From assembly GCF_007744675.1 (NCBI RefSeq), contig NZ_CP036269.1, positions 2,583,546 through 2,647,545 on the forward strand: 64,000 bases of DNA. Reading direction: 5' to 3'. The DNA comes from Gimesia alba (GTDB lineage: Bacteria; Planctomycetota; Planctomycetia; Planctomycetales; Planctomycetaceae). Under the pieces are notes generated by a model. The model made no database searches and was not told where the DNA came from. It saw only the letters and a program-made list of their open reading frames with translations. The position numbers were made by a program, and so were the translations under genes. Positions 35,860 to 44,840 of the stretch are shown piece by piece. Every line of letters begins with the position of its first letter. Within the stretch, counting starts at the first letter, position 1.

Positions 35860-36270
35860 ATGAAAAGGCTTATGGGGATAACTTATAAGGATTGGGTTGT
35901 CAAATTTGGTCTAGATCCGAAAAAACACTATCATTCAGAAGATAGTAAAAGAGGGTTCTCATTTTTTATTGAAACAAATGAGTTTTTGTTTATTGATGAA
36001 GTGTTAGCTTCTATAAATATTTATAATTTCCCTGCGGCATCCAATATTCCAGGATTCGTATTTCCTGTCGAGACCGGATTTGAGAAGCTTCTGGCCATAC
36101 TTGCAGCAGAGGGCATCGATTGGGAATTATATCAAGAGTACTCTTATGAGCACTGGGTCGTAATTAAATTGCTGCAGCAGGGTCTTCTCTATGAGTTCCA
36201 ATTCGATTTTGACGATCATACATTAAAATTGCAAAGAGTGAGACTTGAAAGAGATCGAGATAGGATATGA
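35860..36270 (+). CDS. Hypothetical orphan protein, 136 aa (AT-rich)
   Basis: A soluble protein starting MKRLMGITYKDWVVKFGLDP, rich in Phe, Tyr and acidic residues, with no signal peptide. The DNA is clearly more AT-rich than the flanking DUF1592 genes, suggesting recent acquisition. A GAACGAG box precedes the ATG weakly, and a hairpin of the dispersed palindrome family follows the stop. I do not recognise the family. Composition and isolation resemble immunity proteins of polymorphic toxin systems, but no toxin is present. Confidence 0.7.
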   Translation: MKRLMGITYKDWVVKFGLDPKKHYHSEDSKRGFSFFIETNEFLFIDEVLASINIYNFPAASNIPGFVFPVETGFEKLLAILAAEGIDWELYQEYSYEHWVVIKLLQQGLLYEFQFDFDDHTLKLQRVRLERDRDRI

Positions 36271-36283
36271 AACATGTAATAAA

Positions 36284-36320
36284 GGAAGTCGGACTATATA
36301 AATAAAGAGTCCCGACCTTT
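36284..36320. repeat. REP-like hairpin copy A (GTCGGACT/AGTCCCGAC)
   Basis: A diverged copy of the dispersed palindrome, 14 bases after the stop of the 136-aa gene. Arms GTCGGACT and AGTCCCGAC pair with one bulge, followed by CTTT. It could act as a terminator. Confidence 0.6.
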
Positions 36321-36373
36321 GCTACAGAGCATTCCTGTTCCCTTTATTTTCACTTAGTATGAATTAGACGGTT

Positions 36374-36413
36374 TAAGGTGTCAGGGCTTTGAAAATATTG
36401 AGCTGACATCTTT
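36374..36413. repeat. REP-like hairpin copy B
   Basis: Arms GGTGTCAGGGCT and AGCTGACATC around an AT-rich loop. Shares TTTAAGGTGTCAGG with copy C; the two flank the 220-aa gene. Confidence 0.6.
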
Positions 36414-36433
36414 ATTCTCGCACCAATTATCAA

Positions 36434-37096
36434 GTGAGGGACATCATACAGATGCGTTATATCAGTGGAAGCATCATTGGTTTTGCTATCAAAATTGAAT
36501 CGATTCAAAAAATAAACAAGAAAGAAGCTGAAGGTTATATTCAGTTATTTTTAGAACAAGTGAAACAAGAGGACGATGTCGATCCTAACATTCCTGACAA
36601 CGAACTATCTGAAGATTTTTTAGAGTACTACAAGATGCAGGAGTCCAATATAAGGAAAATATTTGGTCTTTCACATGACCCAATAGAGGCTTACGGTTTA
36701 TTAGAATTTCCCTTTCAGTTTATATGTGATCTATTTGGAACAGAGTTGGAAAAAGATAGCAACTTACTTGAAATGCCCCCAATTTGTGATCTGGAATTCG
36801 AAAACAGTAAATTAAATGGATACTATAAGACACCCTTTGGATTCCCCCCTAAAGATGAAAATATCGGGTACTTAACTCTGGAGGAAATCAAAGAAGAAAG
36901 ACAACAACTGGAAGGCAGTCTTCAGAAAACATTTGAAGAAGTTTGGAATTTTAGAGGGCTGAATCCTCAACAAATTGAGGAAGATAAAGAATTATGGAAA
37001 AATCTAATTTTTCCAGCGAGAAAGACATATCTGGATTGGCTGGATTACTGTATTCAGGAAGGAACTGATTTAATCATTATCCATTATTTAAATTAG
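36434..37096 (+). CDS. Hypothetical orphan protein, 220 aa (AT-rich)
   Basis: A highly acidic, helical protein with no signal peptide. The longest frame opens with a TTG-like weak region; the frame used begins MRDIIQMRYISG, and an ATG at 36452 (MRYISGSIIGFAI) is a likely alternative start. It contains repeated Glu/Asp/Gln runs and a C-terminal ARKTYLDWLDYCIQEGTD. The AT-rich base composition contrasts with neighbours. It is bracketed by two closely similar hairpins (copies B and C). No family recognised; possibly an immunity-type or phage-derived orphan. Confidence 0.68.
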   Translation: MRDIIQMRYISGSIIGFAIKIESIQKINKKEAEGYIQLFLEQVKQEDDVDPNIPDNELSEDFLEYYKMQESNIRKIFGLSHDPIEAYGLLEFPFQFICDLFGTELEKDSNLLEMPPICDLEFENSKLNGYYKTPFGFPPKDENIGYLTLEEIKEERQQLEGSLQKTFEEVWNFRGLNPQQIEEDKELWKNLIFPARKTYLDWLDYCIQEGTDLIIIHYLN

Positions 37097-37113
37097 TTTT
37101 GTGAACAGTTTAA

Positions 37114-37155
37114 GGTGTCAGGTCCATTCAATTTATGGACCTGACATCTTTTTTC
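37114..37155. repeat. REP-like hairpin copy C (perfect stem, T tract)
   Basis: Arms GTGTCAGGTCCAT and ATGGACCTGACATC form an almost perfect stem followed by six T residues, 17 bases after the stop of the 220-aa gene. It has every mark of a Rho-independent terminator on the plus strand. Confidence 0.8.
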
Positions 37156-37177
37156 TTTCTTGCGATGACACATTCAA

Positions 37178-37205
37178 CCGGGGCTAAGGCCCTGCGGCTG
37201 ATGGT
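37178..37205. repeat. 28-bp CGGCTAA repeat, copy 1
   Basis: Matches 37458-37485 at 25 of 28 positions (GGCTAA-GCCCTGCGGCT-ATGGT). Contains a GGGCTAAGGCCC-like inverted core. Purpose unknown. Confidence 0.6.
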
Positions 37206-37291
37206 GCAGGCACTCTGGTTTCTGATTTCGTGATCTGAGAAAATTTCGTTGCCCGGACGTTTTCGATCAACTTGATCAGGGGCCGTTTCTT

Positions 37292-37392
37292 CACCCTGGT
37301 GCGGGGTGTTTATCTCTTATGATGCTGTGGTGATCTGGTAGGATTTGTTTGCTGGTGAAGCGTTTGTTTTCACTGGAATCTACCGGCGGCCA
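37292..37392. repeat. Mosaic repeat, 5' part (copy 1a)
   Basis: About 100 bases closely similar to 58134-58231: both run CCTGGTGCGGG, TCTGGTAGGATT, GGTGAAGCGTTTGTTT and TCTACCGGCGGC. Confidence 0.7.
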
Positions 37393-37457
37393 GGTTGTGT
37401 TTCTTTAATGATTGAATGTGATTACCAGGACCGCAACCTAACCCAGGTTGGTATTAA

Positions 37458-37485
37458 CCGCGGCTAACGCCCTGCGGCTAATGGT
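37458..37485. repeat. 28-bp CGGCTAA repeat, copy 2
   Basis: Second copy of the unit at 37178-37205, same orientation, 280 bases downstream. Confidence 0.6.
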
Positions 37486-37602
37486 CGTTTATTGCGGTCA
37501 TAGTCCTCAAAACAGGAGCAACAGCACACTGTCGACCACCGTGAATTTTTACATTGATAACTCTATAGACCACAAAATCACGCTCAGAACTAATAAATAA
37601 AC

Positions 37603-37718
37603 ACTACCTAGCGCCGACCCGCTCACTTTTTGTTTGTCGTGCTGGTTCCCGTTGTTCTTTTATTTTGAATGGGATGTCGCGCGGCGGGCGAGCACATAGA
37701 CTCGCCCCTACATCGGGA
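37603..37718. repeat. Mosaic repeat, 3' part (copy 1b)
   Basis: CTAGCGCCG-CCCGCTCACTTTTT matches 58231-58257, and the following TTGTTCTTTTATT-TGAATGG-ATGTC and GGCGGGCG...CGCCCCTAC matches 44868-44950. The end is an inverted repeat (GGCGGGCGAG / CTCGCCC). Confidence 0.7.
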
Positions 37719-38092
37719 GAGAGTATTATGATTGTGAAATGGATTTTGGGGAAAGGCGTGGGGCGGTCAAGGGGATTGGAGAAACGTTCTGTGGCGAAGC
37801 GTGGCGGGATGTGTTGTCAGGGTGGCGGGCGGTGTTGGTTGTGTGGCGTTATGCGTCGGCGTGTGTCGACCCGCATAACTTTTTTGGGGTTGGTTGGGGA
37901 AAATCGTGCTCAAACCAGCGGTTTATTGGATGGTGCAGTTTGTTTCGTTCCGGGTCTGCACCTGAACCAGTAGTGTTCTCGCGCGCGACGCATAACTAGA
38001 GATCATGGCAAACGGCGGGGCGGCGTCAAGATGTTTTTATACAGCAAAGGCAGGGGAGTTTCAGTGGTGAAGAGGCTGAACCATGGAATGGA

Positions 38093-39442
38093 TCAGGTCA
38101 ATAATTGCTGGACCGGGCCGGTGCTGTCGGCAAATCGCTTGAGCTTGAGCCCCATGACTTGTGCGTGCGTGAGCCAGAGGTTTGCCAGGGCGGTGCCATC
38201 GGAGCAATGCAGATGCTGTCCCGTCTTTAATTGTCCTCCGCCAGAACCCGCGACGACGATGGGCAGGTCGGTATATTGATGCGTGGCACCATCACCCAGA
38301 CCGGAACCATACGTGAAAATGGTATTATCAAGCAATGTCGTTCCATTCGCTTCACGGATTCCATCCATCTTCTGCACGAGATACACAAACTGTTCCATAT
38401 GGAATCGATCCACCTGCAACAGTTCTTTCATAAACTTATTTTGATTATGAGACATCTGATGATGGCTCATCGGTTTGTCGAACAGCGATTCATATCGCAT
38501 GGGTGTATCCCAGCGTTCGGGCCCAATCATCAACGTGGCCACATTGGTCAAACCAACCTGCAGTGCTGCCACCATCAGGTCTCCCATCAGGCGAATATAT
38601 TGGCCACGGGGGAGTTGTGAGTTATCTGGTTCTTTCACTGAAGCTTTGCCAATTTCATTTTTAATCTGATCGAGTTTATCCATCTGTTCTTCGATCGTCC
38701 TGATGCCATCGAAGTACTCCGCAAATTTCTCACGGTCGGCACGGCCGAGTCGTCTGTTTAATGAACGCGCATCTTCGAGAACCAGTCCCGTGATATCGCG
38801 ATAGGCCTGATTCTCCTGTGTGCCGAACATCCGGCGATAGACTTTTCGCGGATCACGAATCGAGGGCGCCACATGACCCGTCCCATACCAGGAGATATTA
38901 TCAAAGTAGATCGACTCTTTGTTGTCATGATGGCTGTTGCAACTCAGTTCCAAAGTGCGGAAAGGAGTCTTCTCCCCGACATGGTCAGCGATGATATGAT
39001 CGAGAGTCCGGGACAGGGGGTACACCGACGACTTGACGGCGTGGGCAGTGGCACTGCTTAAAAAACAGGAGGCACACTGCGCATGAACGTCACTTCCATG
39101 CTTGTAGAAACGGTCCATGCCGGTGATCAGTGTGACTTTCTGCTTGACTGCTTCGAGTGGCTGCTGAGTGGGAGTCAGTTCTTGCAGAGGTCGCATCCCG
39201 ACTTGAAGACCGGTTTCCCGGGTAATCTCTTCCTGACTACTCGTGAATTTGGGGATCGCTGCATCCTGTTCGCCCGGAAAGAAACCACGACGCACCACAC
39301 CAATGGGCACATAGAAGACCGCCAGGCGCCGCGCCGGTTTCGGAGGGACTTCAGAGTGCGCGAGACTTTCCATCCAGGGCAATGCCAGGGTCGCACCTGC
39401 TGCGCCGCGGAGAAATGTGCGTCGATTGATTTCAAACATCAT
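38093..39442 (-). CDS. DUF1552 protein (second pair), Tat-exported
   Basis: A 449-residue DUF1552 protein with a Tat leader (NRRTFLRGAAGATLALPWM). Motifs in order: RLAVFYVPIGVVRRGFFPG, an ITGMDRFYKHGSDVHAQCA segment, ISWYGTGHVAPSIRDPRKVY, MSHHQMSHNQNKFMKEL, and FTYGSGLGDGATHQYTDLP. It is paralogous to the DUF1552 gene at 32.2 kb but belongs to a different subfamily. It lies 51 bases downstream of its DUF1592 partner. Substrate unknown. Confidence 0.94.
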   Translation of the reverse strand: MMFEINRRTFLRGAAGATLALPWMESLAHSEVPPKPARRLAVFYVPIGVVRRGFFPGEQDAAIPKFTSSQEEITRETGLQVGMRPLQELTPTQQPLEAVKQKVTLITGMDRFYKHGSDVHAQCASCFLSSATAHAVKSSVYPLSRTLDHIIADHVGEKTPFRTLELSCNSHHDNKESIYFDNISWYGTGHVAPSIRDPRKVYRRMFGTQENQAYRDITGLVLEDARSLNRRLGRADREKFAEYFDGIRTIEEQMDKLDQIKNEIGKASVKEPDNSQLPRGQYIRLMGDLMVAALQVGLTNVATLMIGPERWDTPMRYESLFDKPMSHHQMSHNQNKFMKELLQVDRFHMEQFVYLVQKMDGIREANGTTLLDNTIFTYGSGLGDGATHQYTDLPIVVAGSGGGQLKTGQHLHCSDGTALANLWLTHAQVMGLKLKRFADSTGPVQQLLT

Positions 39443-39493
39443 TCTACCATTCTAAGCTGACATGTTAATGATTGTTTTTGAGAGCGCGTCTGA

Positions 39494-41584
39494 TTATTCA
39501 ATGACGGGCTCGTTCCTCTGCCTGACTGTACTCTGTAAGAACGGGGGGCTCAAGACGATTTCTTTGATGAGCGACTGGAACCGGTAATCAGCGGCTGCTG
39601 TATCAGCCACAATCTTGTCCAATGCCAATGAATCGGCAACTCCCATTTCGCGTCCCAGGGCAAACGAAAGTAAATGCGCCGCAAAGGCACGAGTAAACCG
39701 GTCCTTTTCAGCCAGCAACGCATCTTTGAACTCGATAATATTTGAGAATTCATGTTTGCTTAACAGCTTGCCACTGGCGTCGACCGTTCGTCCATTGGAA
39801 TATGTTTCACGCCACAGGCCTGCTGCATCATAATTTTCTAATGCAAACCCTAATGGATCAATCCGCTGGTGACAGCCCGCGCAGTTGGGGTGCTTTCGAT
39901 GGGCGGCGAAGCGCTCACGCAACGTCAAATTCTCTTCGCCCTCCTTCGGCTTATCCTCCAGCAAGGGGACATCAGCGGGCGGTGGTTTGGGAGGATCATT
40001 CAGAATGACGCCCGCAATCCAGGCACCGCGTGTAATCGGCTGGGTGCGAGTGGCACTCGATGTCATCGTCATGACGGCAGCGTTGGTGATCACGCCACCC
40101 TGCCGCCGGTCTTCCACAGGAACGCGCCGAAAATTCACCGTCACGGGCGAGCCTGGATTTCCCCGTTTCCCATCGCGATACCAGGCATTCAGCAGATCAC
40201 TTCGATAACTGAAATCGGAATCAATCAGCTTCAGCACGGACTGATCTTCAATCAGCAGTGTCTCAAACAAGAGTAATGGCTCCAGCATCATATGCATGCT
40301 GGCACGGTACTTTGCAAAGTAGAATTGCGGATACCGCTGACGATCGGGAGTGGAAGAGATGATCCGTTCCAGTTGCAGCCATTGGACTGGAAAGCTGTCA
40401 CAAAATCGTTTCAGACGTTCGTCATGCAACATGCGGGAAACCTGCGCCGTTAAAACGTCAGGCTCATGCAGTTTCCCGGCCGCAGCCAGATCGAGTAGTG
40501 TCTGGTCAGGAATACTGCCCCAGAGGAAAAACGAAAGACGCGAAGCCAGACTGAAATCATCAATTCGTGTTTGATTCGGAGTCTCCCGGTCAGCCGACTG
40601 ATCATACAGATAGAAAAACTGAGGCGAAGCCAGTACCGCTGCTGCCGCTTCCTGCATGCTTTCCGTAAACGACTTCTGATTCTGTATCTGCCGCATGACA
40701 TAAGAAGTGTAACGGTTGACAAGTTCGTCGCTGGCGGGACGCCGAAAGGCGCGTGTCAGAAATTTTCTTAAGCGAACTTCCACGATCGCCTGCGTTTCTT
40801 CCGTCGACCGGTCTTTCGAAAATTCAAAAAACTCCTTCCAGATACCACAGGTCTTCGAGTTGAAGTCGGCACTGGAGACAATGGAACGGCTCAGTCTCAG
40901 AAATGATTCCAGCAATAACGGGGAAAGCGAAAGGTGATCGGCTCTGTTATCGAAGCCGTTTTCCGCACGCAGGTCCTGTGGAAATGCGGCCACTCCGCCA
41001 AGTCGTCTTTCGATCAACTGGGACTTGCCCAGCGGACGACTGCCGACCCGCACCTGCGGGGGCATTTTTCCCGTTCGTGGTTGAAAGTAATTGTCATGCT
41101 CCCGCATCATCCGTTCCGGAAGCGAAAAGACTTCCACTTTCAGTTGGAACAGATCCTGAACGGCATTGTTGTATTGAAACCGATTCATTCTTCGAATCGG
41201 CGTTTCTGGCAAGTTGCCCTGTAATGCAATCGATTTCTTCAAGTACGCTTTCAGACTGGCGACCAGTTGCTTGTTTGTCTTTTCAGAAAGCGGCTTTTCG
41301 CTCTCGGGTGGCATGTACCCAGAGTCGACCGCTTCAATGATATTCTCCAGCAGTTCGGGATTACTTACCAACTGGTCGGCATGTTCCAGCTGGAGCAGAT
41401 TGACTTCGCCGTCCACCTTTTCTTTCTTGCCGTGACATTTCACACAGTTCTGCTGAAAGAGGGGCTGGATGACGGTCGAGAACGCATCCGCCTTTGGATC
41501 AGGCGTACGCTCAGCTCCCTGACTAAACAGGGGAGAGAGCCAGATCGCCGCGAATACGCTGATGTATAAAAATCGTGAGATCAA
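39494..41584 (-). CDS. DUF1592-family cytochrome protein (second pair), TTG start
   Basis: A 696-residue exported protein of the DUF1587/1592/1588/1585 type. Haem site CVKCH at 47-51 (QQNCVKCHGKKEKVDGEVN), RMNRFQYNNAVQDLF, SLASRLSFFLWGSIPDQTL, TRTQPITRGAWIAGVIL, and a second CxxCH in NCAGCHQRIDPLGFALENYD. The start is TTG at 41582-41584: it directly gives the signal peptide MISRFLYISVFAAIWLSP with a GAGAAG box upstream, and the next Met is far inside. Forms an operon with the DUF1552 gene downstream. Confidence 0.94.
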   Translation of the reverse strand: MISRFLYISVFAAIWLSPLFSQGAERTPDPKADAFSTVIQPLFQQNCVKCHGKKEKVDGEVNLLQLEHADQLVSNPELLENIIEAVDSGYMPPESEKPLSEKTNKQLVASLKAYLKKSIALQGNLPETPIRRMNRFQYNNAVQDLFQLKVEVFSLPERMMREHDNYFQPRTGKMPPQVRVGSRPLGKSQLIERRLGGVAAFPQDLRAENGFDNRADHLSLSPLLLESFLRLSRSIVSSADFNSKTCGIWKEFFEFSKDRSTEETQAIVEVRLRKFLTRAFRRPASDELVNRYTSYVMRQIQNQKSFTESMQEAAAAVLASPQFFYLYDQSADRETPNQTRIDDFSLASRLSFFLWGSIPDQTLLDLAAAGKLHEPDVLTAQVSRMLHDERLKRFCDSFPVQWLQLERIISSTPDRQRYPQFYFAKYRASMHMMLEPLLLFETLLIEDQSVLKLIDSDFSYRSDLLNAWYRDGKRGNPGSPVTVNFRRVPVEDRRQGGVITNAAVMTMTSSATRTQPITRGAWIAGVILNDPPKPPPADVPLLEDKPKEGEENLTLRERFAAHRKHPNCAGCHQRIDPLGFALENYDAAGLWRETYSNGRTVDASGKLLSKHEFSNIIEFKDALLAEKDRFTRAFAAHLLSFALGREMGVADSLALDKIVADTAAADYRFQSLIKEIVLSPPFLQSTVRQRNEPVIE

Positions 41585-41906
41585 AGTCGTTTCTTCTCTG
41601 GGATTGATTATTGTGGTTGAGTCTGAGACTGTTCGATGTATAAGCCGTCATTTATTCTAACTCAACCACCCCTCCTATGTCTATTACGGGATGTTTTTCC
41701 CTTGATTTCGCTGGTGTGCTTAGTATGAAACAGCAGGTGGATTTCACAGTAACAACAGCGTTTTTCAGTGTCATCTCTGCCAAATCCGACTGCAGTCCTT
41801 GCGTCTGTCCGCTTCGATCTGATAGATAAATAATACTGTTTCGATCCAATTAACGACTTCGACTTATTTCCGATATCACTCTTGGGGCAGGGCGCAGGGC
41901 ATTCCA
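41585..41906. other. Divergent intergenic region
   Basis: 322 bases between the divergent DUF1592 gene and the sulfatase; it must hold promoters for both. No clear -35/-10 pair, hairpin or small gene was found; the open frames at 41652-41925 have no ribosome-binding site. Confidence 0.35.
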
Positions 41907-43346
41907 ATGACAGATCAGCGACCAAACATCATACTCATCATTACCGATCAGCAGCGGTTCGATACGATTCAGGCAGCCGGCTATGATTTCATGGAAACGC
42001 CACACATTGATCGTTTGCATCGCGAGGGCATTGTTTTCAACAACTGTTTCATCACCGCCGCTTCCTGTGCTCCTGCCAGAGCATCACTCTTTACGGGCCA
42101 TTATCCCCATACGACGGGGATTCTGAAAAATGCCGATACCTGGAAGCATGGCTGGATCGAAAACCTGCATGACGGAGGTTACCAGACGGTCAACATTGGC
42201 AAGATGCACAGCTGGCCTTACACCACTCCCCTGGGTTTCGAGCAACGCTACGTGGTGGAGAACAAAGATCGCTACCTGGAAGGGCGCTACTTTTACGATG
42301 AGTGGGATAAAGCATTACGGGCACGCGGCCTGGTGAAACAGCAACGGGAACTCTACCGCCAGTTACCCGATTACAAAGAAAGCCTGGGCGCCTTTGACTG
42401 GCTGCTGGATGAGGATATGCATCCCGACATGTTCGTGGGGAACATGGCGGTCGACTGGATCCGCAACTATCCCGTCAGCGAGCCGCTCTTTCTGGAAATT
42501 GGTTTTCCCGGCCCGCATCCGCCGTATGATCCGATTCCCCGGTATGCCGAGTCGTATCTGAAAAAAGAGCTCAACATCGCACCCGTGCTCGAAAGCGATC
42601 TTGCGCACCAGCCGGAGCCGTTAAAGGCGATGCGCATTCATAACAACGAGGTGGATCACGACTCCGTCGTGCATCTGCTCGAACCTACAGCGGAACAGCG
42701 GCACCGGCAGCGCGCTTATTATCTGGCCAACGTCACGATGATTGACGAAAAGGTGGGTGAGATTATGACGGCGCTGGAAGAGAAAGGGCTGCTCGACAAC
42801 TCCATTGTCATCTTCACATCTGATCACGGCGATTGCCTGACGGACCACGGACACAGCCAGAAATGGACCATGTACGACGTCATTACGCGCGTGCCGATGA
42901 TCATCTGGGCGCCCCATCGCTTTGGAGCACCGCGGGCCGTTGATGGCCTGGTTCAGCAGATGGATCTGGGACCGACATTGATGGACATCGCAGACATTCC
43001 CATTCCCGAACCTATGGCAGCACGCAGCCTGTTGCCGCTGCTCCAATCGGGGCCTGAAGCGGCGTCATGTTTACGTGACGTCGTGTTCGCCGAACAGGCC
43101 AAAGATGGCATTCTGACAACCAGCAAGTTTATGACCATGGTGCGAACACAAGATTGGAAACTGGTGCATTTCCTCGACGAACCGTGGGGCCAACTGTTTG
43201 ATCTCAAAGCCGATCCTCTGGAAGTGGAAAACCTCTGGGATGCACCCGCACATTCTGAAAAGAAGAAAGAACTGCTCGCCCTCCTCCGAGAATGGCGCAT
43301 CCGCGACAGCTATGAAAACGCGGATCTCTGGGAAGATTATCGGTAA
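41907..43346 (+). CDS. Sulfatase, probably cytosolic
   Basis: A 479-residue type-I sulfatase. It begins MTDQRPNIILIITDQQRFDT with no signal peptide. The formylglycine motif C-x-P-x-R is at 54-58 (CAPAR), within FITAASCAPARASLFTGHY. The metal-site region IGKMH and the second Asp/His pair in IVIFTSDHGDCLTDHGH are present. The C-terminus is the usual small domain (LFDLKADPLEVENLWDAP). Acts on a sulfate ester, presumably of an imported sugar; the exact substrate is unknown. Needs a formylglycine-generating enzyme, not in this window. Absence of a leader distinguishes it from the exported sulfatase at 46.3 kb. Confidence 0.95.
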   Translation: MTDQRPNIILIITDQQRFDTIQAAGYDFMETPHIDRLHREGIVFNNCFITAASCAPARASLFTGHYPHTTGILKNADTWKHGWIENLHDGGYQTVNIGKMHSWPYTTPLGFEQRYVVENKDRYLEGRYFYDEWDKALRARGLVKQQRELYRQLPDYKESLGAFDWLLDEDMHPDMFVGNMAVDWIRNYPVSEPLFLEIGFPGPHPPYDPIPRYAESYLKKELNIAPVLESDLAHQPEPLKAMRIHNNEVDHDSVVHLLEPTAEQRHRQRAYYLANVTMIDEKVGEIMTALEEKGLLDNSIVIFTSDHGDCLTDHGHSQKWTMYDVITRVPMIIWAPHRFGAPRAVDGLVQQMDLGPTLMDIADIPIPEPMAARSLLPLLQSGPEAASCLRDVVFAEQAKDGILTTSKFMTMVRTQDWKLVHFLDEPWGQLFDLKADPLEVENLWDAPAHSEKKKELLALLREWRIRDSYENADLWEDYR

Positions 43347-43525
43347 TTGTTTTAATTAGCGAAAATGCTTTTGCTGTTGCCCATTTTTTCCATTCAGAGG
43401 AAATGCCGTGTAAAATTGTTTGTGGGGAATAACAGAGACAAAAAAAGTTCCAGGAAACTATTGGCGGCGATGTATATTGGGGATTTACGCTTCCTGACAG
43501 CTTTGCTCTATGCGGAATAAAATCA

Positions 43526-43960
43526 ATGAAAACTTTCAGTAAGGTGGAGTGGTCCGTATGTGTGATTACTGTTTTGATCTTAATTTATACCTTCATGCCT
43601 AACGTTGATCATTTGTCGAAACAACTGACAATCACAAAAATAAGATTAGAGGGTGTTTGCAGGCAAATCATTGAATTTGAAGAAGCAAATTCCAAATATC
43701 CCGACCCTGAGACGTGGTGCGTTCAAGTGACCCTGCTGTCATTAGGGGGCGTTGACATTTTAAAATATGATAATCGTGGTTTTCTGGAAAACTATTATGA
43801 TGCATGGGATCAACCTTTTGTCTATCAGCGAAAGGAAGACGGCACTGTTATGCTCTACTCGACTGGTTTAAATCAGATCGATGAAAATGGAGCAGGGGAC
43901 GACATTGCCTTTTTGATTCATAATGGAAAGCCTGAACTGATAAGGCAGAAACAGCAGTAA
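43526..43960 (+). CDS. Pseudopilin-like (GspG C-terminal) membrane protein, 144 aa
   Basis: One N-terminal membrane helix (SVCVITVLILIYTFM), a helical linker, and a C-terminal region resembling the major type II pseudopilin: YYDAWDQPFVYQ, then LYSTGLNQIDENGAGDDIAF (the Ca-binding-like loop). No prepilin peptidase motif is present at the start, so it is not a standard pseudopilin. Function unknown; planctomycetes have many such stand-alone proteins. Confidence 0.75.
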   Translation: MKTFSKVEWSVCVITVLILIYTFMPNVDHLSKQLTITKIRLEGVCRQIIEFEEANSKYPDPETWCVQVTLLSLGGVDILKYDNRGFLENYYDAWDQPFVYQRKEDGTVMLYSTGLNQIDENGAGDDIAFLIHNGKPELIRQKQQ

Positions 43961-44051
43961 ACGACTATCTTGGATTATGCCTTTCTTTTTGTCACTCAAA
44001 TCATTTTTCTGGCAATTCGTTGCCCTGCACGCAAGAGACTGAATCAGGTTT

Positions 44052-44840
44052 ATGACATACATCATCATTATTGTATTGGTCGTGATAGGGGTTATCGTTT
44101 TAGCCACTCTGGAAGCACTCTTTGTTGGGCTTCTTGAAGTGGTCACGAAATTCCTCGCCGCGACCCTGGAATTTGTTTACTTGGCCCTGACGCAAGGGAT
44201 CTCTACGGCTTCACAGCAGTTCAAAAAACGGATGCAGGAACGTACAAAACATCCCGCGATACCAAACTCGTCAGCAGGCACTCCGGAAACGGACGAAGCA
44301 ACGCCCACCCACTCGACACAATTCGAAATCCTGAAGTGGATTGTTTTATTCTTGCTGGCCGGATGCGTGATGATCCCTGGGTATCTCCATTATCGGAGTG
44401 AAAAACAACACAGAACAGATCAGGAACAACGTGTTAAAGAGACGCGTTCCCAGGTGAAACAGCTGGCTGATACGTTTACGCAGCAAATCAAAGACAAAAA
44501 TGCTGCGGATCCCATACCCGGTTCGCTGCGCGACCTCGACGCGTGGCAACGACCCATTAAGCTGCGGGTAGACAAGGAGTTGTTAAGCTCAGAGATCGCC
44601 GTACGTTCGTGGGGGCCAGACCGTGTGCCCGGTTCCTCCGATGATATTGTTGAAGAACGTACGATTCGTGTTTCCGCAAAAGAAGCCGGCAGCGATCTCG
44701 CCAAACGTGGTGTAAAAGCAGTCCGCAACCGGATCGTCGAAATGCTGCCCGGAGGCAAGAAAGAACAACAGCCTGAAGAGCCGGACAATGGGGGAGAGGA
44801 GAATAAAAAGGAGAATAAAAGGGGCGGGACTCTTAAGTGA
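44052..44840 (+). CDS. Membrane protein with GspG-like C-terminal motif, 262 aa
   Basis: An N-terminal helix (IIIIVLVVIGVIVLATL), a second helix near residue 100 (WIVLFLLAGCVMIPGYL), a charged coiled-coil, and a GspG-like patch (RDLDAWQRPIKLR, AVRSWGPDRVPGSSDDIVE). It is likely related in origin to the preceding 144-aa gene. The last residues (KRGGTLK) and the stop codon are encoded by a copy of the dispersed palindrome at 44821-44857, so the natural C-terminus may have been changed by that element. Confidence 0.72.
   Translation: MTYIIIIVLVVIGVIVLATLEALFVGLLEVVTKFLAATLEFVYLALTQGISTASQQFKKRMQERTKHPAIPNSSAGTPETDEATPTHSTQFEILKWIVLFLLAGCVMIPGYLHYRSEKQHRTDQEQRVKETRSQVKQLADTFTQQIKDKNAADPIPGSLRDLDAWQRPIKLRVDKELLSSEIAVRSWGPDRVPGSSDDIVEERTIRVSAKEAGSDLAKRGVKAVRNRIVEMLPGGKKEQQPEEPDNGGEENKKENKRGGTLK

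Larger units (their letters stand above)
37156..38092. other. Gene-free region made of repeats
   Basis: About 940 bases without a convincing gene. It holds two 28-base CGGCTAA repeats, two segments of the mosaic repeat (37292-37392 and 37603-37718) and a G-rich stretch. The open frames of ~86-102 codons at 37665-37999 start inside the mosaic repeat and have biased G/T composition with no ribosome-binding site; they are not called. Confidence 0.6.

Noticed and set aside
37665-37999. Open frames of 102 and 86 codons on the plus strand
   Set aside because: They begin inside the mosaic repeat, have G/T-biased low-complexity sequence, no ribosome-binding site and overlap each other in two frames. 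The same MNGMS start recurs at 44895 only because the repeat recurs.
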